Positions 31,017-39,618 of a stretch of 39,618 bases of DNA are shown here, one piece after another. A program made the position numbers and the translations under genes. The stretch is taken from the NCBI GenBank assembly GCA_037447655.1, contig JBBHKE010000521.1:1-39618 (forward strand). The letters are read 5' to 3'. The stretch comes from Zygnema cylindricum. Its lineage: Eukaryota; Streptophyta; Zygnematophyceae; Zygnematales; Zygnemataceae. A model generated the notes under the pieces. It saw nothing but the letters and a program-made list of their open reading frames with translations. It had not been told where the DNA came from and made no database searches. The first letter of the stretch is position 1; each line of letters begins with the position of its first letter.

Positions 31017-31216
31017 ATCGTGTGTTCTAAATTTCTAATCGCAATCGACGCCTGAAAGCAACAAATATGCGATTGTTCCCGGGATAAACGACACGAAATT
31101 ATTTGCCAAAAAAATTGTATATAGTTAAAAAGTACAAAAGAGGTATAGGGTCGGAAAGACTGTAAACGACAAGCGCTTTGATTACATGCAAAATACATCG
31201 AAACCTTTTAAGCATA

Positions 31217-31483
31217 GTTCAAAAGTAGGTGAAATTAGGCCCTTACAATATGCCTATTGTATGCAAAACATATAATATGACCTTAAGACCCATATTGTAT
31301 TTGGACCTATTCGGACCAATTAAAACATTCTGACCAAAAATTGTTGTTTACACCGTCAGATTTGGAAGATAGGACGGTCGCTGATCAAAGTAGCGATAAA
31401 AGAAGATCACATGAAAAGCCCATAACATAACTAACGATAAAGGCACCGACCAAAGGCCTACCATAAAAAGCCTAATTTTGAAC
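31217..31483 (+). mobile_element. TA-flanked MITE family G, copy 2
   Basis: Ends GTTCAAAAGTAGGTG and CCTAATTTTGAAC, TA at 31215-31216 and 31484-31485. The interior has the GCAAAACATATAATATG hairpin and GATCACATGAAAAGCCC. Confidence 0.85.
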
Positions 31484-31595
31484 TATGCTTTTAGGTTTTA
31501 TGTAAAGCGCCACGTGGATCGGTCAGACATAGACCTGAGGGCGTTCGTAACCAAAAAAAGAAAAAATTAATAGAAAACTGTACTGCTATACCATA

Positions 31596-31893
31596 GTTCA
31601 AAAGTAGGTGAAAGTAGGCCCATACAATATGCCTTTTGTATGCAAAACATACAATATGACCTTAAGACCCATATTGTATTTGGACCTATTCGGACCATTT
31701 AAAAAACTCATACCTTAAATTGGACTAATTAAAACCTTCGGACCAAAAATATTTATTTACACCGTCAAATTCTGACGATCGGACTGTCGCTGATCAAAGT
31801 AGCGATCTAAGAAGATCACATGGAATGCCCATAACACAACTTACGGTAAAGGCACCGACCAAAGGCCTACCATAAAGACACCTACTTTTGAAC
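31596..31893 (+). mobile_element. TA-flanked MITE family G, copy 3
   Basis: Ends GTTCAAAAGTAGGTG and CACCTACTTTTGAAC, TA at 31594-31595 and 31894-31895. It is very close in sequence to copy 2, 110 bp away, in the same orientation. Confidence 0.85.
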
Positions 31894-31895
31894 TA

Positions 31896-32162
31896 TGCGC
31901 TATGCCGAACGAACCGCATCTCCAGGTTTTTAAAATTCGGCAAATAAAAGCGAAGTGTGCTACACAGGACGAAATCGATACGGTATATCGGTATATATAT
32001 CTGTGTTATTTCTGCATATCGGTCGATTCACCAATGCAATATTTCCGGGAGGATATATCGCGTGGTGACGAATGAATTGCGGATGCCGGATTTTGTACAT
32101 GGCATATTAGTATTATATGTTATTAGTAACATTATAGTTATAGTATAAATTATGCACTACAG
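31896..32162. other. Short unassigned stretch with TATCG words
   Basis: GATACGGTATATCGGTATATA near 31977 and GATATATCGCG near 32052 resemble the F-type subterminal words; boundaries not visible. Confidence 0.35.
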
Positions 32163-32164
32163 TA

Positions 32165-32666
32165 CACGGCGAATCGTAATTAGAGTAAATTACTCTAATT
32201 CGGTCGCTCCAAATTTCGACTCTATCACATCAAATAGAGTAAATGATTATAATTTTTTCATAATTCTATTTAAGGTAAGGTTTAATTAACGTTTTTAATT
32301 ATAATATATGTTCGTTTTTAATAGTGTGGAGTACGGATGACGTCCATCCGTGCAAAATTGTACTTTTATAAATAAAAAAGTACAAATAATGATTTAATAC
32401 AGGCCATTATCATGTAACTGCGTTATAACAATCCGCGTAGTGCAAACGTCATAGTGACGATAAACTGTACGTTTTGTCAGATTCAATAAAAATACCTTAT
32501 TTACAGTAGAGGATATTAACTTGCCAAATTAGAGTACACCGCAAAAATTAGAGTAAATTCCTTTCTGAAACAGTTCTATCACATAAATTAGAGTAAATTA
32601 CTCTAATTATTTGTTTCTCTTTTTTTACTCTTAATTTTTTCATTACTCTAATTACGATGCGCGGTG
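32165..32666 (+). mobile_element. CACCG-clan MITE, subfamily C, uninterrupted
   Basis: Ends CACGGCGAATCGTAATTAGA and TAATTACGATGCGCGGTG, TA at 32163-32164 and 32667-32668. It serves as the reference for the nest at 13585-16208 and has the TTGTACTTTTATAAATAAAAAAGTAC-type hairpin near 32356. Confidence 0.85.
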
Positions 32667-32722
32667 TACTGTATCTTCCGTATCATAATCTGAAACGTAC
32701 TGTATTTTGTAGAAAGAGATTA

Positions 32723-32795
32723 CACCGTGAGTCGATATTAGTGCGGAAAAATTATTAGTGTAGAGATCAAAATAGTGTTGAACTGGCTTGTCGTG
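32723..32795 (+). mobile_element. CACCG-clan MITE, left end only
   Basis: CACCGTGAGTCGATATTAGT after TA 32721-32722, then TTATTAGTGTAGAG. No right end found. Confidence 0.4.
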
Positions 32796-32936
32796 TTGCA
32801 GGAAAATCTTTGTCGTATTATATTTTTTAATCTTCAAAAAAGCATAGTTGTTCAAATCGCGCTTTTTTCTTTTTTCCCTATTTTTACGTATTATTCGTGA
32901 TTTTTGGAAAAATCGCAAAAAAACGCGATGAACTTG

Positions 32937-33235
32937 TTATCCTGTAAACTGAACAGACAATTTACAGAACTGTACGGTATTTACGGTTACTGTACAACTT
33001 TGTACGGAAAATGTACGGACTTTGATGAAAAGATAAGTTGCATTTCGTAGCACTTTCTGTCCGGTAAACTGACGAGAAAAATTGCGGAAAATGTACGAAA
33101 TTGTACCGAAAATGTACTGACCATTACGAAGAGAGACGGAAACTGTACGGGAAATGTACAAACTGCGGTACATGTAAAATTCAATTTTTGTACATGTACG
33201 GAACAGTACGGATTCACAATCATTAACGTTTTATT
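32937..33235 (+). repeat. GTAC-rich island 1
   Basis: I count 13 GTAC tetramers in about 300 bp, mostly as TGTACGG or TGTACGA, plus GTAAACTGA words at 32944 and 33063. Too irregular for a simple tandem repeat. Confidence 0.7.
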
Positions 33236-33335
33236 CAAATCGACCTCTCCGATTTCTACATATTATTCGAGCGTTTGAATCGTGAGTAAAATACGACATG
33301 AACAGCTGTGCAAAAAAACAATTCCGTTGAAAGTA

Positions 33336-33555
33336 CACCGCCAATTGCTATTATTAGCGTGTACGTTTGATTAGCGTATACTATTATTTAGCGTGGTGTA
33401 CGCTAATTGGGAATTTGGAAATTTTGGAAGAAATCGATTACTCTAATTAGGAATTAGGGTCTTTTTTAAATAGTGTGGATTATTCTATTTGATAATAAAA
33501 CAAAATAAAAACAGGACGGGATTAGCGTACACAACGCTAATAGCGATTGGCGGTG
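33336..33555 (+). mobile_element. CACCG-clan MITE, subfamily B short form
   Basis: Ends CACCGCCAATTGCTATTATT and TAGCGATTGGCGGTG, TA at 33334-33335; the right flank is TT, a one-base decay. Nearly identical to 33732-33948. Confidence 0.85.
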
Positions 33556-33731
33556 TTGCAGATCCCCACTCCGTGGTAGGTTTCCCCGTTGCAGATTTTG
33601 TCTTACTTACGAGTATCTGCCTACCTACTTTTGTCGGCTTGCCAGCTGGAAATTGGAAAACGAATCACAATGCGAAAAATTCACAGCTGGTTGACGGTGG
33701 TCCTCCGCTTGTCGAATACGATAGTACGGTA

Positions 33732-33948
33732 CACCGCCAATCGCTATTAGCGTGTACGTTTGATTAGCGTATACTATTATTTAGCGTGGTGTACGCTAAT
33801 TGGGAATTTGGAAATTTTGGAAGAAATCGATTACTCTAATTAGGAATTAGGGATTTTTTTAAATAGTGTGGAAAAATCTATTTGAGAATGAAATAAAAAA
33901 AAAGCGGGACGGGATTAGCGTACACAACGCTAATAGCGATTGGCGGTG
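33732..33948 (+). mobile_element. CACCG-clan MITE, subfamily B short form
   Basis: 217 bp, ends CACCGCCAATCGCTATTAGC and GCTAATAGCGATTGGCGGTG, TA at 33730-33731 and 33949-33950. Same orientation as the copy 176 bp to its left; the spacer between them is unique and G+C-richer. Confidence 0.9.
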
Positions 33949-33995
33949 TACTGTACTTTACTTTACACTGTACGGTAAACCAGGAATCGCTACTA

Positions 33996-34497
33996 CACCG
34001 TGAATCGCTATTAGCGTAATGAAACAACTAGCGTTATTTACGCTAATTGGGAATGTCGTTTTTTTTGGAAATAATTTTTATTCTAATTTTTCGTATACTC
34101 TAATTTGTAAACTGCTTTGTAAAAATTTTCGGTGCAGAATATATCCACACTAAAATATGTGCATGTACGAAATTGTTCAAATCGTACGCCGTCGCGTTTT
34201 TTTTATATCCGCGAATAACGGAAAATATTTACGCAATTACATGTTAGCGCGACTCCTTGACAGCGTGAATATCTTTTCTGTACTTTTCTACTTAAAAAAG
34301 TACAAAAAAGTACGTCTCTGACAGATAGTACACCACACTATTTACGATGGCACTATATTAAAGTAATGAATCCTATTTTATGGAACACCTCAAATAACGT
34401 GTAGGAACATTTAGAATGTCTAATTCTATTTGAGAATTTGCCCAAAAAAACAGGGTACCTCAATTAGCGACCAACACGCTAATAGCGATTCACGGTG
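33996..34497 (+). mobile_element. CACCG-clan MITE, subfamily A
   Basis: Ends CACCGTGAATCGCTATTAGC and TAGCGATTCACGGTG, TA at 33994-33995 and 34498-34499. It aligns with 6714-7201 over the GTACGCCGTCGCG, ATTTACGCAATTA and CACACTATTTA blocks and keeps a GTACTTTTCTACTTAAAAAAGTAC hairpin. Confidence 0.85.
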
Positions 34498-34616
34498 TAG
34501 CGTTGATAACGCTAATTCGGCGCCCCCAAATTTTGACCAAATGATAACAATAATTTTGACCTCATGTTTGAACGCTAATAGTGATGAGTACTTTCGTCAT
34601 GAGTACTTGTCTACTA

Positions 34617-34990
34617 CACCGCCAATCGTTATTAGCGTTGTGTACACTATTTCCGTCCCGTTTTTTTTTGAAATTATTCTCCATTAGCGTAGTTCACTCT
34701 ATTTTTTTCTGTACTCTATTTTGGGTTAATTTTCAAGTACCGTACAAAACGGAAGTACGTCATTTTTTAACTAGTGTGGTGTACGGATAGTGTCAGGCAG
34801 TACATAATTGTACTTTTTTAAGTAAAAAAGTACAATTTATTACGTTTAATAGCCGCGAACGCATGAGAATGTGCGGTCTTAGAAGGGGTTCAATCCGGGA
34901 CCTAAAAAAATACGTTCGCACTTATTAGACCAAAAACCGCATTGTCAACAGTGTAAACGACAAACAAATTCGTGTGTGGAAAATCATATT
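34617..34990 (+). mobile_element. CACCG-clan MITE, subfamily B long form, right end missing
   Basis: The left end CACCGCCAATCGTTATTAGC follows TA 34615-34616. The sequence follows 11038 onward (TTCCGTCCCG, CATGAGAATGTGCG) to about 34970, then diverges without a right terminus. Confidence 0.7.
34806..34837. repeat. Perfect GTAC hairpin inside a MITE
   Basis: 15-bp arms AATTGTACTTTTTTA and TAAAAAAGTACAATT around a two-base centre. The best preserved example of the internal stem-loop seen in subfamilies A, B and C. Confidence 0.9.
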
Positions 34991-35300
34991 TTCAGTAAAT
35001 GAACGGAACTGATGCAATGTCGCGGAGGCGTATAACTATAACCTATATATATACAATTTCAACACCGAGTAGGTTCTTTGTAAGCACCTGTACTTACTAT
35101 TAATGCTATTTTATGGTTATGGTCCATTTAGCGTAAAAGTTTATTGTATTAAGGTGAGGATGGTCCCATTTAGTATAAATGTACATTGTAATATGGTGTC
35201 AAACATAAAATAAAATAAACGTTTACGTCAATACGGGGTTGATATGTCAAAAAATACTAAATAAAAGTTGAAATTTGTATTTTTTAGAATAAAACAACAT
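34991..35300. other. Unassigned AT-rich stretch
   Basis: Two similar words (GGTCCATTTAGCGTAAAAGTTTATTG near 35121 and GGTCCCATTTAGTATAAATGTACATTG near 35162, shown in part) suggest a ~40-bp duplication. No gene. Confidence 0.4.
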
Positions 35301-35319
35301 CATTTGGCGTTGGTGATAT

Positions 35320-35868
35320 TTGGGGATAGGAAACGCCAAATGCGGACAGTCTATAAAAAAAAGAATCTGTTTTTGGCCAATCATAAACAACGGTTTTTTG
35401 GTGAGATATGTACGGCGTTTTTTCGACAAAAAATCCATTTTCTTCACCGCGAAGCAGACGAACGCACCGCCGCCTACTCCACCTTTCATCCATGGGTCCC
35501 GCCCTATCAACCTACAATTTCTTCGTCCAGCCACTCTTAACATTACCGTGAACAACGTTTTGTGTGTCTCTCACCTTCCTCCAGCTCCGCCTCCCCCTCC
35601 CTCCTCCCTTTTTCCTCTCACTTTACCATTCTCTCTCTTTATCATATGCCACGTGGCAGTGGGAGGGACCCTGACAAAGTTCTTGGTTGAGAACCATTCG
35701 GACGAGACAGCTGTCATCTTGTGGGCCAACACAGCGGAAGTAGGACCTGGAGGGAGAGGGAGAGGGAGAGGGAGAGAGATAGGGAGAGGGAGAGCGAGAG
35801 GGAGAGCGAGAGTGAGGAGAGGAGGGAAGGGAAGGATTTCCGGTTTAGCAAGTGTAACGGATATGTAG
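35320..35868 (+). CDS. Possible exon between CT and GA tracts (unknown protein)
   Basis: The frame is open for 182 codons, but only the part from about 35640 to 35745 looks coding. It reads HVAVGGTLTKFLVENHSDE and then TAVILWANTAEVGPGG, has balanced composition and G/C-rich third positions. A CACGTGGCAG acceptor-like site at about 35650-35659 after a pyrimidine-rich run and a GAAGTAGGA donor-like site near 35739-35747 would define an ~80-bp exon. Upstream is a proline-rich low-complexity run, downstream an RGRGR-type purine repeat. The minus strand has a competing frame (GPTSAVLAHKMTAVSSEWFS) of similar quality, so neither strand is secure. No family recognised. Confidence 0.2.
   Translation: MGIGNAKCGQSIKKRICFWPIINNGFLVRYVRRFFDKKSIFFTAKQTNAPPPTPPFIHGSRPINLQFLRPATLNITVNNVLCVSHLPPAPPPPPSSLFPLTLPFSLFIICHVAVGGTLTKFLVENHSDETAVILWANTAEVGPGGRGRGRGREIGRGRARGRARVRRGGKGRISGLASVTDM
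35748..35835 (+). repeat. GA (polypurine) tract
   Basis: GGGAGAGGGAGAG-type repeat immediately after the possible exon. Confidence 0.9.
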
Positions 35869-35894
35869 ATTATACCTGCTGTCAAATATTTTAA

Positions 35895-36330
35895 CTCTCC
35901 CTCTCTCTCTCTCTCTCCATCGCTCGAGCTCTCTCTCTCTCTTCCGCCCAATCTCCCTCTCTCACTCCTTCTCGCTCTTTCATTCTCCCATTCTCCCCCT
36001 CTCCTCCTCTATTGCCAAGCCAGTATTACTTCCACAGCTCTTTCCCTAACTTTCTCTATCCCTGCCTCTCAGCTTACGCGTCCTTCTATTCCCTTTGCTG
36101 ACATTGCATCTCTCTCTCCCTCCCTCTCTCTCTGTCTTTTGCTCTCTTCTTCTTTCTCTCTCCACCTCTTCTTTTCTTTTCCCCTTTTCAGGTCTCTTAT
36201 CTATCCGCGTGGATATCTTTTCCCATCCTCCCTCACTTCCCTCTCGCCCTCTCTCCCTCTCTCCTTCCCACCATCCCCCTCTCACTCCCTCTCTCCCACT
36301 TTCTCCCTATATTCTTATATATTTCCCTCC
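35895..36330 (+). repeat. CT (polypyrimidine) tract
   Basis: About 430 bases of CTCTCC/CTTCC repeats broken by a less biased patch near 36010-36100. Confidence 0.85.
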
Positions 36331-37440
36331 TTCTCACACTGAAAGTGTTTATCGCACCCGTCCCAATGTGTCTACCTTCGCCCCCCTCCCCATCCCCCCT
36401 CTTCAAATTCCGCCCTTTGGCCTTCAATCTACTCCATTCACTTTTCGTGGATCTCTCTAATTTGTTTCTACGTAGCTGTTTTTTTTTAACCTTTTGTTGT
36501 ATTTTGTTTGTCTTGCCGTCATTCGAATTATGTTAATTGTGGTCGCTAAATTTTCTTCGATTCACTTTTTTTTGTTTGTCTTTTTTGCAGTTGTGACAAA
36601 TGCAATATTCCTTCTACAAATGGAAATAACGGGCATACTATTGAAGTATAAACGAATCAGTTTTGAACGATAGGGGGAAAGTGAGGGCAGATAGGAAAGA
36701 AGGAAGGCGAGGAAGGGAAGCGAGTAGATGTGAGGGAAGAGAGGGGGGAAAGAAAAAAATAGAGATTTTAGAAGAGGTATGGTATGGGTAGCTTTGATGT
36801 TATTCAGTTTAGTTTTTAATTACACAAATAACAAAAAGAATTTAAATATTGAGAAATGTAGGTATGAATAAAAAGTCTTGTTTTCTTGTAGTTGTACATT
36901 CGGTGATTATCTGACATAGGATTTCGTTTGATCAGTTTTGAAATATTTTATATTTAGGGTTCCAACTTTTGTAAAACTTTTATGTGCCCCGTGGAAGCAA
37001 TATAAAACAAAGGAATATGTTGTTTATGGTTTTAATTTATATTATCAATATTTTTGTTTATGTTTATCATTTGTGTTTTTTTATTTTTGTATCTTATATA
37101 TTAGTTTGCTCTACGTTTGTAAATGTGCTTTTTCAAGTTAAAAATTTATAATCCGAGTTTATTCTAGATAACGAAATAAATAAAATAAAATACATTTCAG
37201 GACCGAAAATGAAATAAGGAAATACAAGAAACAAAAATGAATTCCGATTGTTGTTTGTGATTACGGTGGACCAAGCTTAAGAGACGAAGTGTATAAGTTT
37301 TTTACTATTAACGAAGAAAAAAATAACTTGGGATGACATTTTATTTCGGTGAAAAAATTCGCGTTATGCTCATGACACACAAGTAATTTATAGGGTAAAA
37401 CTTTTAATGCAACTATGTATACCTTCAATCTATAGTAGAG
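36331..37440. other. Unassigned AT-rich stretch with a short GA tract
   Basis: 36670-36770 is purine-rich (GGGGGAAAGTGAGGGC to AGAAAAAAATAGAG). The rest is AT-rich with no gene. Confidence 0.35.
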
Positions 37441-37459
37441 TCAAAGTTCTATCATTCAA

Positions 37460-37865
37460 CCACGATATATTTTCATCGCTGAATGTTAGAATTTTGTTTA
37501 CCATCAAAATTACCGTTCAGCGACGACACGTTCTCGTCGCTGGATTATCGTGTTGACTTTCTACACCTCAACAACGATACATTGTGGTCGCTAAAAATGT
37601 CTGAAGCCGGGACTGACATAATAATGGACTGACTGTTTTTTTCGCCATCAGTAGAATTTCACATGTAACCAACGAAGTCCTAAACACATTGCAAACATCT
37701 GTGTCGAATTTGTGCACTTCAGCGATGAGAATGTGTCGTCGCTACAACTGTCTGAATGCCGAAAAAGAGGTAGGAATGGACTGTATTGGTCGCCATCTCA
37801 GGAATATTACTTGTTATCGACGAAGCCTTAAACACATTGAATAGATGTGTAGCATATAATGTCAT
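37460..37865 (+). repeat. TCGTCGCT palindrome cluster and diverged tandem duplication
   Basis: CAGCGACGACACGTTCTCGTCGCTG near 37518 (only part quoted as motif) is a near-palindrome; related CATCGCTGAA, GTGGTCGCTAAA and CAGCGATGAGAATGTGTCG follow. 37585-37710 and 37735-37865 are a diverged direct duplication (GTCGCTA, CTGTCTGAA, ATGGACTG, CGCCATC, CGAAG, AAACACATTG in the same order). Confidence 0.65.
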
Positions 37866-37913
37866 TAATATCTTTTTCCATGCATCATTGTCAGTAAAAA
37901 ACATAGTTGTCCT

Positions 37914-38540
37914 ATTCGTACGGATTTGGACTTTTTTTCGAAAACTATGTAGTATTCGCGACTTTTATATTTTTCGTAAAATACGTTTAGTTTTCGCTGT
38001 ACGGTGTACGAAAACATACGAAAACCGTCCCATTAACCCTAAAAAATCCTTAAAATCATAGAAAGGTACGATAAACGTACGATAATGTACGGCATTGTAC
38101 GAAAGGTGCACCATAAAAAACTGAAGAGTACGGATAATATAAGGCAGTTGTTCTGTAATTTACCGGAATGTACGAAATGCACTAGAAGTACCCTAAACAC
38201 CCTGAAATTTCCCCTTCGATAACCTTAGAAGTACATAAATATACGGACGCTGTACGTAGACGTACGAAATATGTAAGTCCGTATAATTGAAATATACGAA
38301 AACGTACGAAAAGTTACCTTAAAAATCTCAAAATAATAACTGTCAGAAGTACGAAAATATACGGACACTGTAAGTATACGTACGAATAAAAGTTGGTTGT
38401 TTAACAGAAATATATAAGAATGCACGAGAATGTACCCTAAAATTCCTCAAACCCTTTTTAATAACCCAAAATGTACTGAAATGTACGAAGACAGTACAAA
38501 AATGTACAAAAAAGTATGAGTACATAGTAAGGTACGCATT
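37914..38540 (+). repeat. GTAC-rich island 2
   Basis: I count 22 GTAC tetramers between about 38000 and 38540, mostly GTACGA/GTACGG on the plus strand. The first part (ATTCGTACGGATTTGGAC, CGAAAACTATGTAGTATTCG) also occurs at about 24270-24320. Confidence 0.75.
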
Positions 38541-38955
38541 TTATAACATTTTTTTCATCGTTAAATGCGTATCGTGCGTAGTATTCGCGCGTTTGTTTCG
38601 TGCATAATATGCGCACGGGACAACTATGGTAAAAAACTTCAAAACGAAAAACAAAGAATGACATGATTATATCCAAAACATAAAGGGTACAATTTATTCG
38701 ACAAAGTTTGACAAACGTTAAGTCATCGAAGTCTTTCTCTATACATCATCAACAGCCTCAAACTTCAAAATGGAACACCAATAAGGATAAGATTATATTG
38801 AAATCATGAATGATACATTTTTCCCAACATTATTTGAAAACGCTAAATACCATTACCACATTAACCATCCAAAACTACTAATAAAAAACTATAACAAATC
38901 AACACTAAACACTAGTTTTATAATTTTCTGATGAACCTTGTCCTCTCTTCATACA
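38541..38955. other. 3' flank of the transposase gene, AT-rich
   Basis: No terminal inverted repeat of any family in this window was found here. TATAAAAC words downstream of the stop on the minus strand could serve as a polyadenylation region. Confidence 0.4.
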
Positions 38956-39618
38956 CTACACCACTTCTCTATGGAACGACTCAAAATCTTCGGTCTCCCA
39001 TTCAGCGTCCGTGTCATCGGGAACCTCATCCTCCTGAGTGTCGGCATCTTGAATGCCTCGGACAAAATCTCGTGCCACTATAGAGGGAATTGGCACCTCA
39101 TCGCCTTCAAAATGGCACCGCCATTTCATGATGATAATTTGTAAATCCTGCGTGAGCATGCTCTCCTCCCATTTCCCGTCCTTTAATGACAATCCGCACT
39201 GAATCATAACTTTGCGTGCGTAACCCATCCCATTCTTGTCCTTCATTGCGTTGACTTCGCGAATTGAATCGCGAGCCAGCGTAAGGAAAAAAGCCTTCCC
39301 GGGCCCGACAAGCTTCCCGGACCAACCCTTGCCACTCGGTTGGGACCACGCATGCTTCTCGATGCCGTTCATTTTCCAATCCTCCCATTTCCGCGACCAA
39401 ACCTCCTTAATTTTCGAAATGACGAAGGAGTCGGCGGGTTGCACAAGGTGAGTCGCGCAAGGAGGGAAGAAGTGTAGTATAGTCCTCTTGGCGAGTAAGA
39501 CTCGGTTCAACTCCTCGAAATTGTTGTGACCGCCACAATTGTCGAGGAATATTATTTTTTCACGCCCTTCGCGGTCTCCTTGATAAGACCTCGGCTCTTC
39601 TATCCATTGCGGGAATAC
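38956..39618 (-). CDS. pogo/CENP-B-like DDE transposase, 3' part (5' end outside window)
   Basis: The minus-strand frame is open from the window edge for 220 codons to a TAG at 38956-38958. Counting from the edge, residues 22-31 read IIFLDNCGGH, the typical second catalytic aspartate block of DDE_1 proteins (D26). Residues 57-68 read HLVQPADSFVIS, matching the HLxQPxD block that carries the third catalytic residue (D63). The first aspartate lies upstream of the window. Further on are KAFFLTLARDSIREVN and YARKVMIQCGL, a helical region commonly seen after the core in protist members, then an acidic tail rich in D/E. Members of this group cut and paste DNA with TA target duplication; some host copies are domesticated. 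The frame is intact over 663 bp and more G+C-rich than its surroundings, which suggests a recent or constrained copy. Terminal repeats are not visible 3' of it. Confidence 0.85.
   Translation of the reverse strand, partial: VFPQWIEEPRSYQGDREGREKIIFLDNCGGHNNFEELNRVLLAKRTILHFFPPCATHLVQPADSFVISKIKEVWSRKWEDWKMNGIEKHAWSQPSGKGWSGKLVGPGKAFFLTLARDSIREVNAMKDKNGMGYARKVMIQCGLSLKDGKWEESMLTQDLQIIIMKWRCHFEGDEVPIPSIVARDFVRGIQDADTQEDEVPDDTDAEWETEDFESFHREVV

Overview
The window looks like a repeat-choked, AT-rich stretch of a nuclear eukaryotic genome. It has no operons, no dense ORFs and no prokaryotic signals. It does have long CT/GA simple tracts, several generations of DNA transposons, two 10-base N gaps from a draft assembly and only traces of coding sequence. 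The lineage cannot be fixed from the sequence. The one recognisable protein is a pogo/CENP-B-like DDE transposase at the right edge. An alga, oomycete-like or other protist, or a lower plant would all fit, and I do not choose.

The dominant content is a clan of non-autonomous TA-flanked elements (MITEs) whose ends all read CACCGnnnATCGnnnTTAG. I can place more than 20 complete or partial copies. They fall into subfamilies that differ at TIR positions 6-8 (TGA, CCA, CGA, TCG) and in a subterminal TTAG[C/A/T]GT motif. Filled/empty site pairs inside the window show target duplications for several transposon types: TA for the CACCG clan, TTA for two PIF/Harbinger-like elements, and an 8-bp duplication for a hAT-like element. 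Insertions are nested up to four deep (13.6-16.2 kb), and elements also sit end to end sharing one TA (1.66 kb; 6.7-8.5 kb).

Layout. 0-1.1 kb: two GC-rich coding-like fragments, an intron-like segment and a GA tract. 1.1-2.9 kb: chain of CACCG elements. 3.7-4.3 kb: TATA box, ATG-free pyrimidine leader and a short GC-rich ORF. 4.3-6.4 kb: T-rich and CT-rich non-coding DNA. 6.4-8.9 kb: Harbinger-like element stuffed with MITEs. 9-13.1 kb: diverged repeats, two copies of a ~0.9 kb TA-flanked element, more MITEs and a gap. 13.2-16.2 kb: 111-bp tandem array and the four-level nest. 17.1-18.9 kb: MITE and hAT-like insertion into a duplicated unit. 19.9-21.9 kb: two copies of the ~0.9 kb element head to head. 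22.3-26.1 kb: A-rich tandem repeats, then a large inverted repeat rich in TATCGGCGATA motifs. 26-31 kb: mostly unassigned AT-rich DNA with TATCG-rich relics. 31.2-35 kb: MITE cluster and a GTAC-rich island. 35.3-36.5 kb: CT/GA-bounded possible exon. 37.4-38.5 kb: short repeats and a second GTAC island. 38.96-39.62 kb: 3' part of the DDE transposase gene on the minus strand.

Most ORFs longer than 60 codons here are chance readings of simple repeats or transposon DNA and are not annotated as genes. The most interesting signals are the structured diversification of the CACCG clan, an internal GTAC-hairpin shared by subfamilies whose ends have diverged, and two islands with very dense GTAC motifs.
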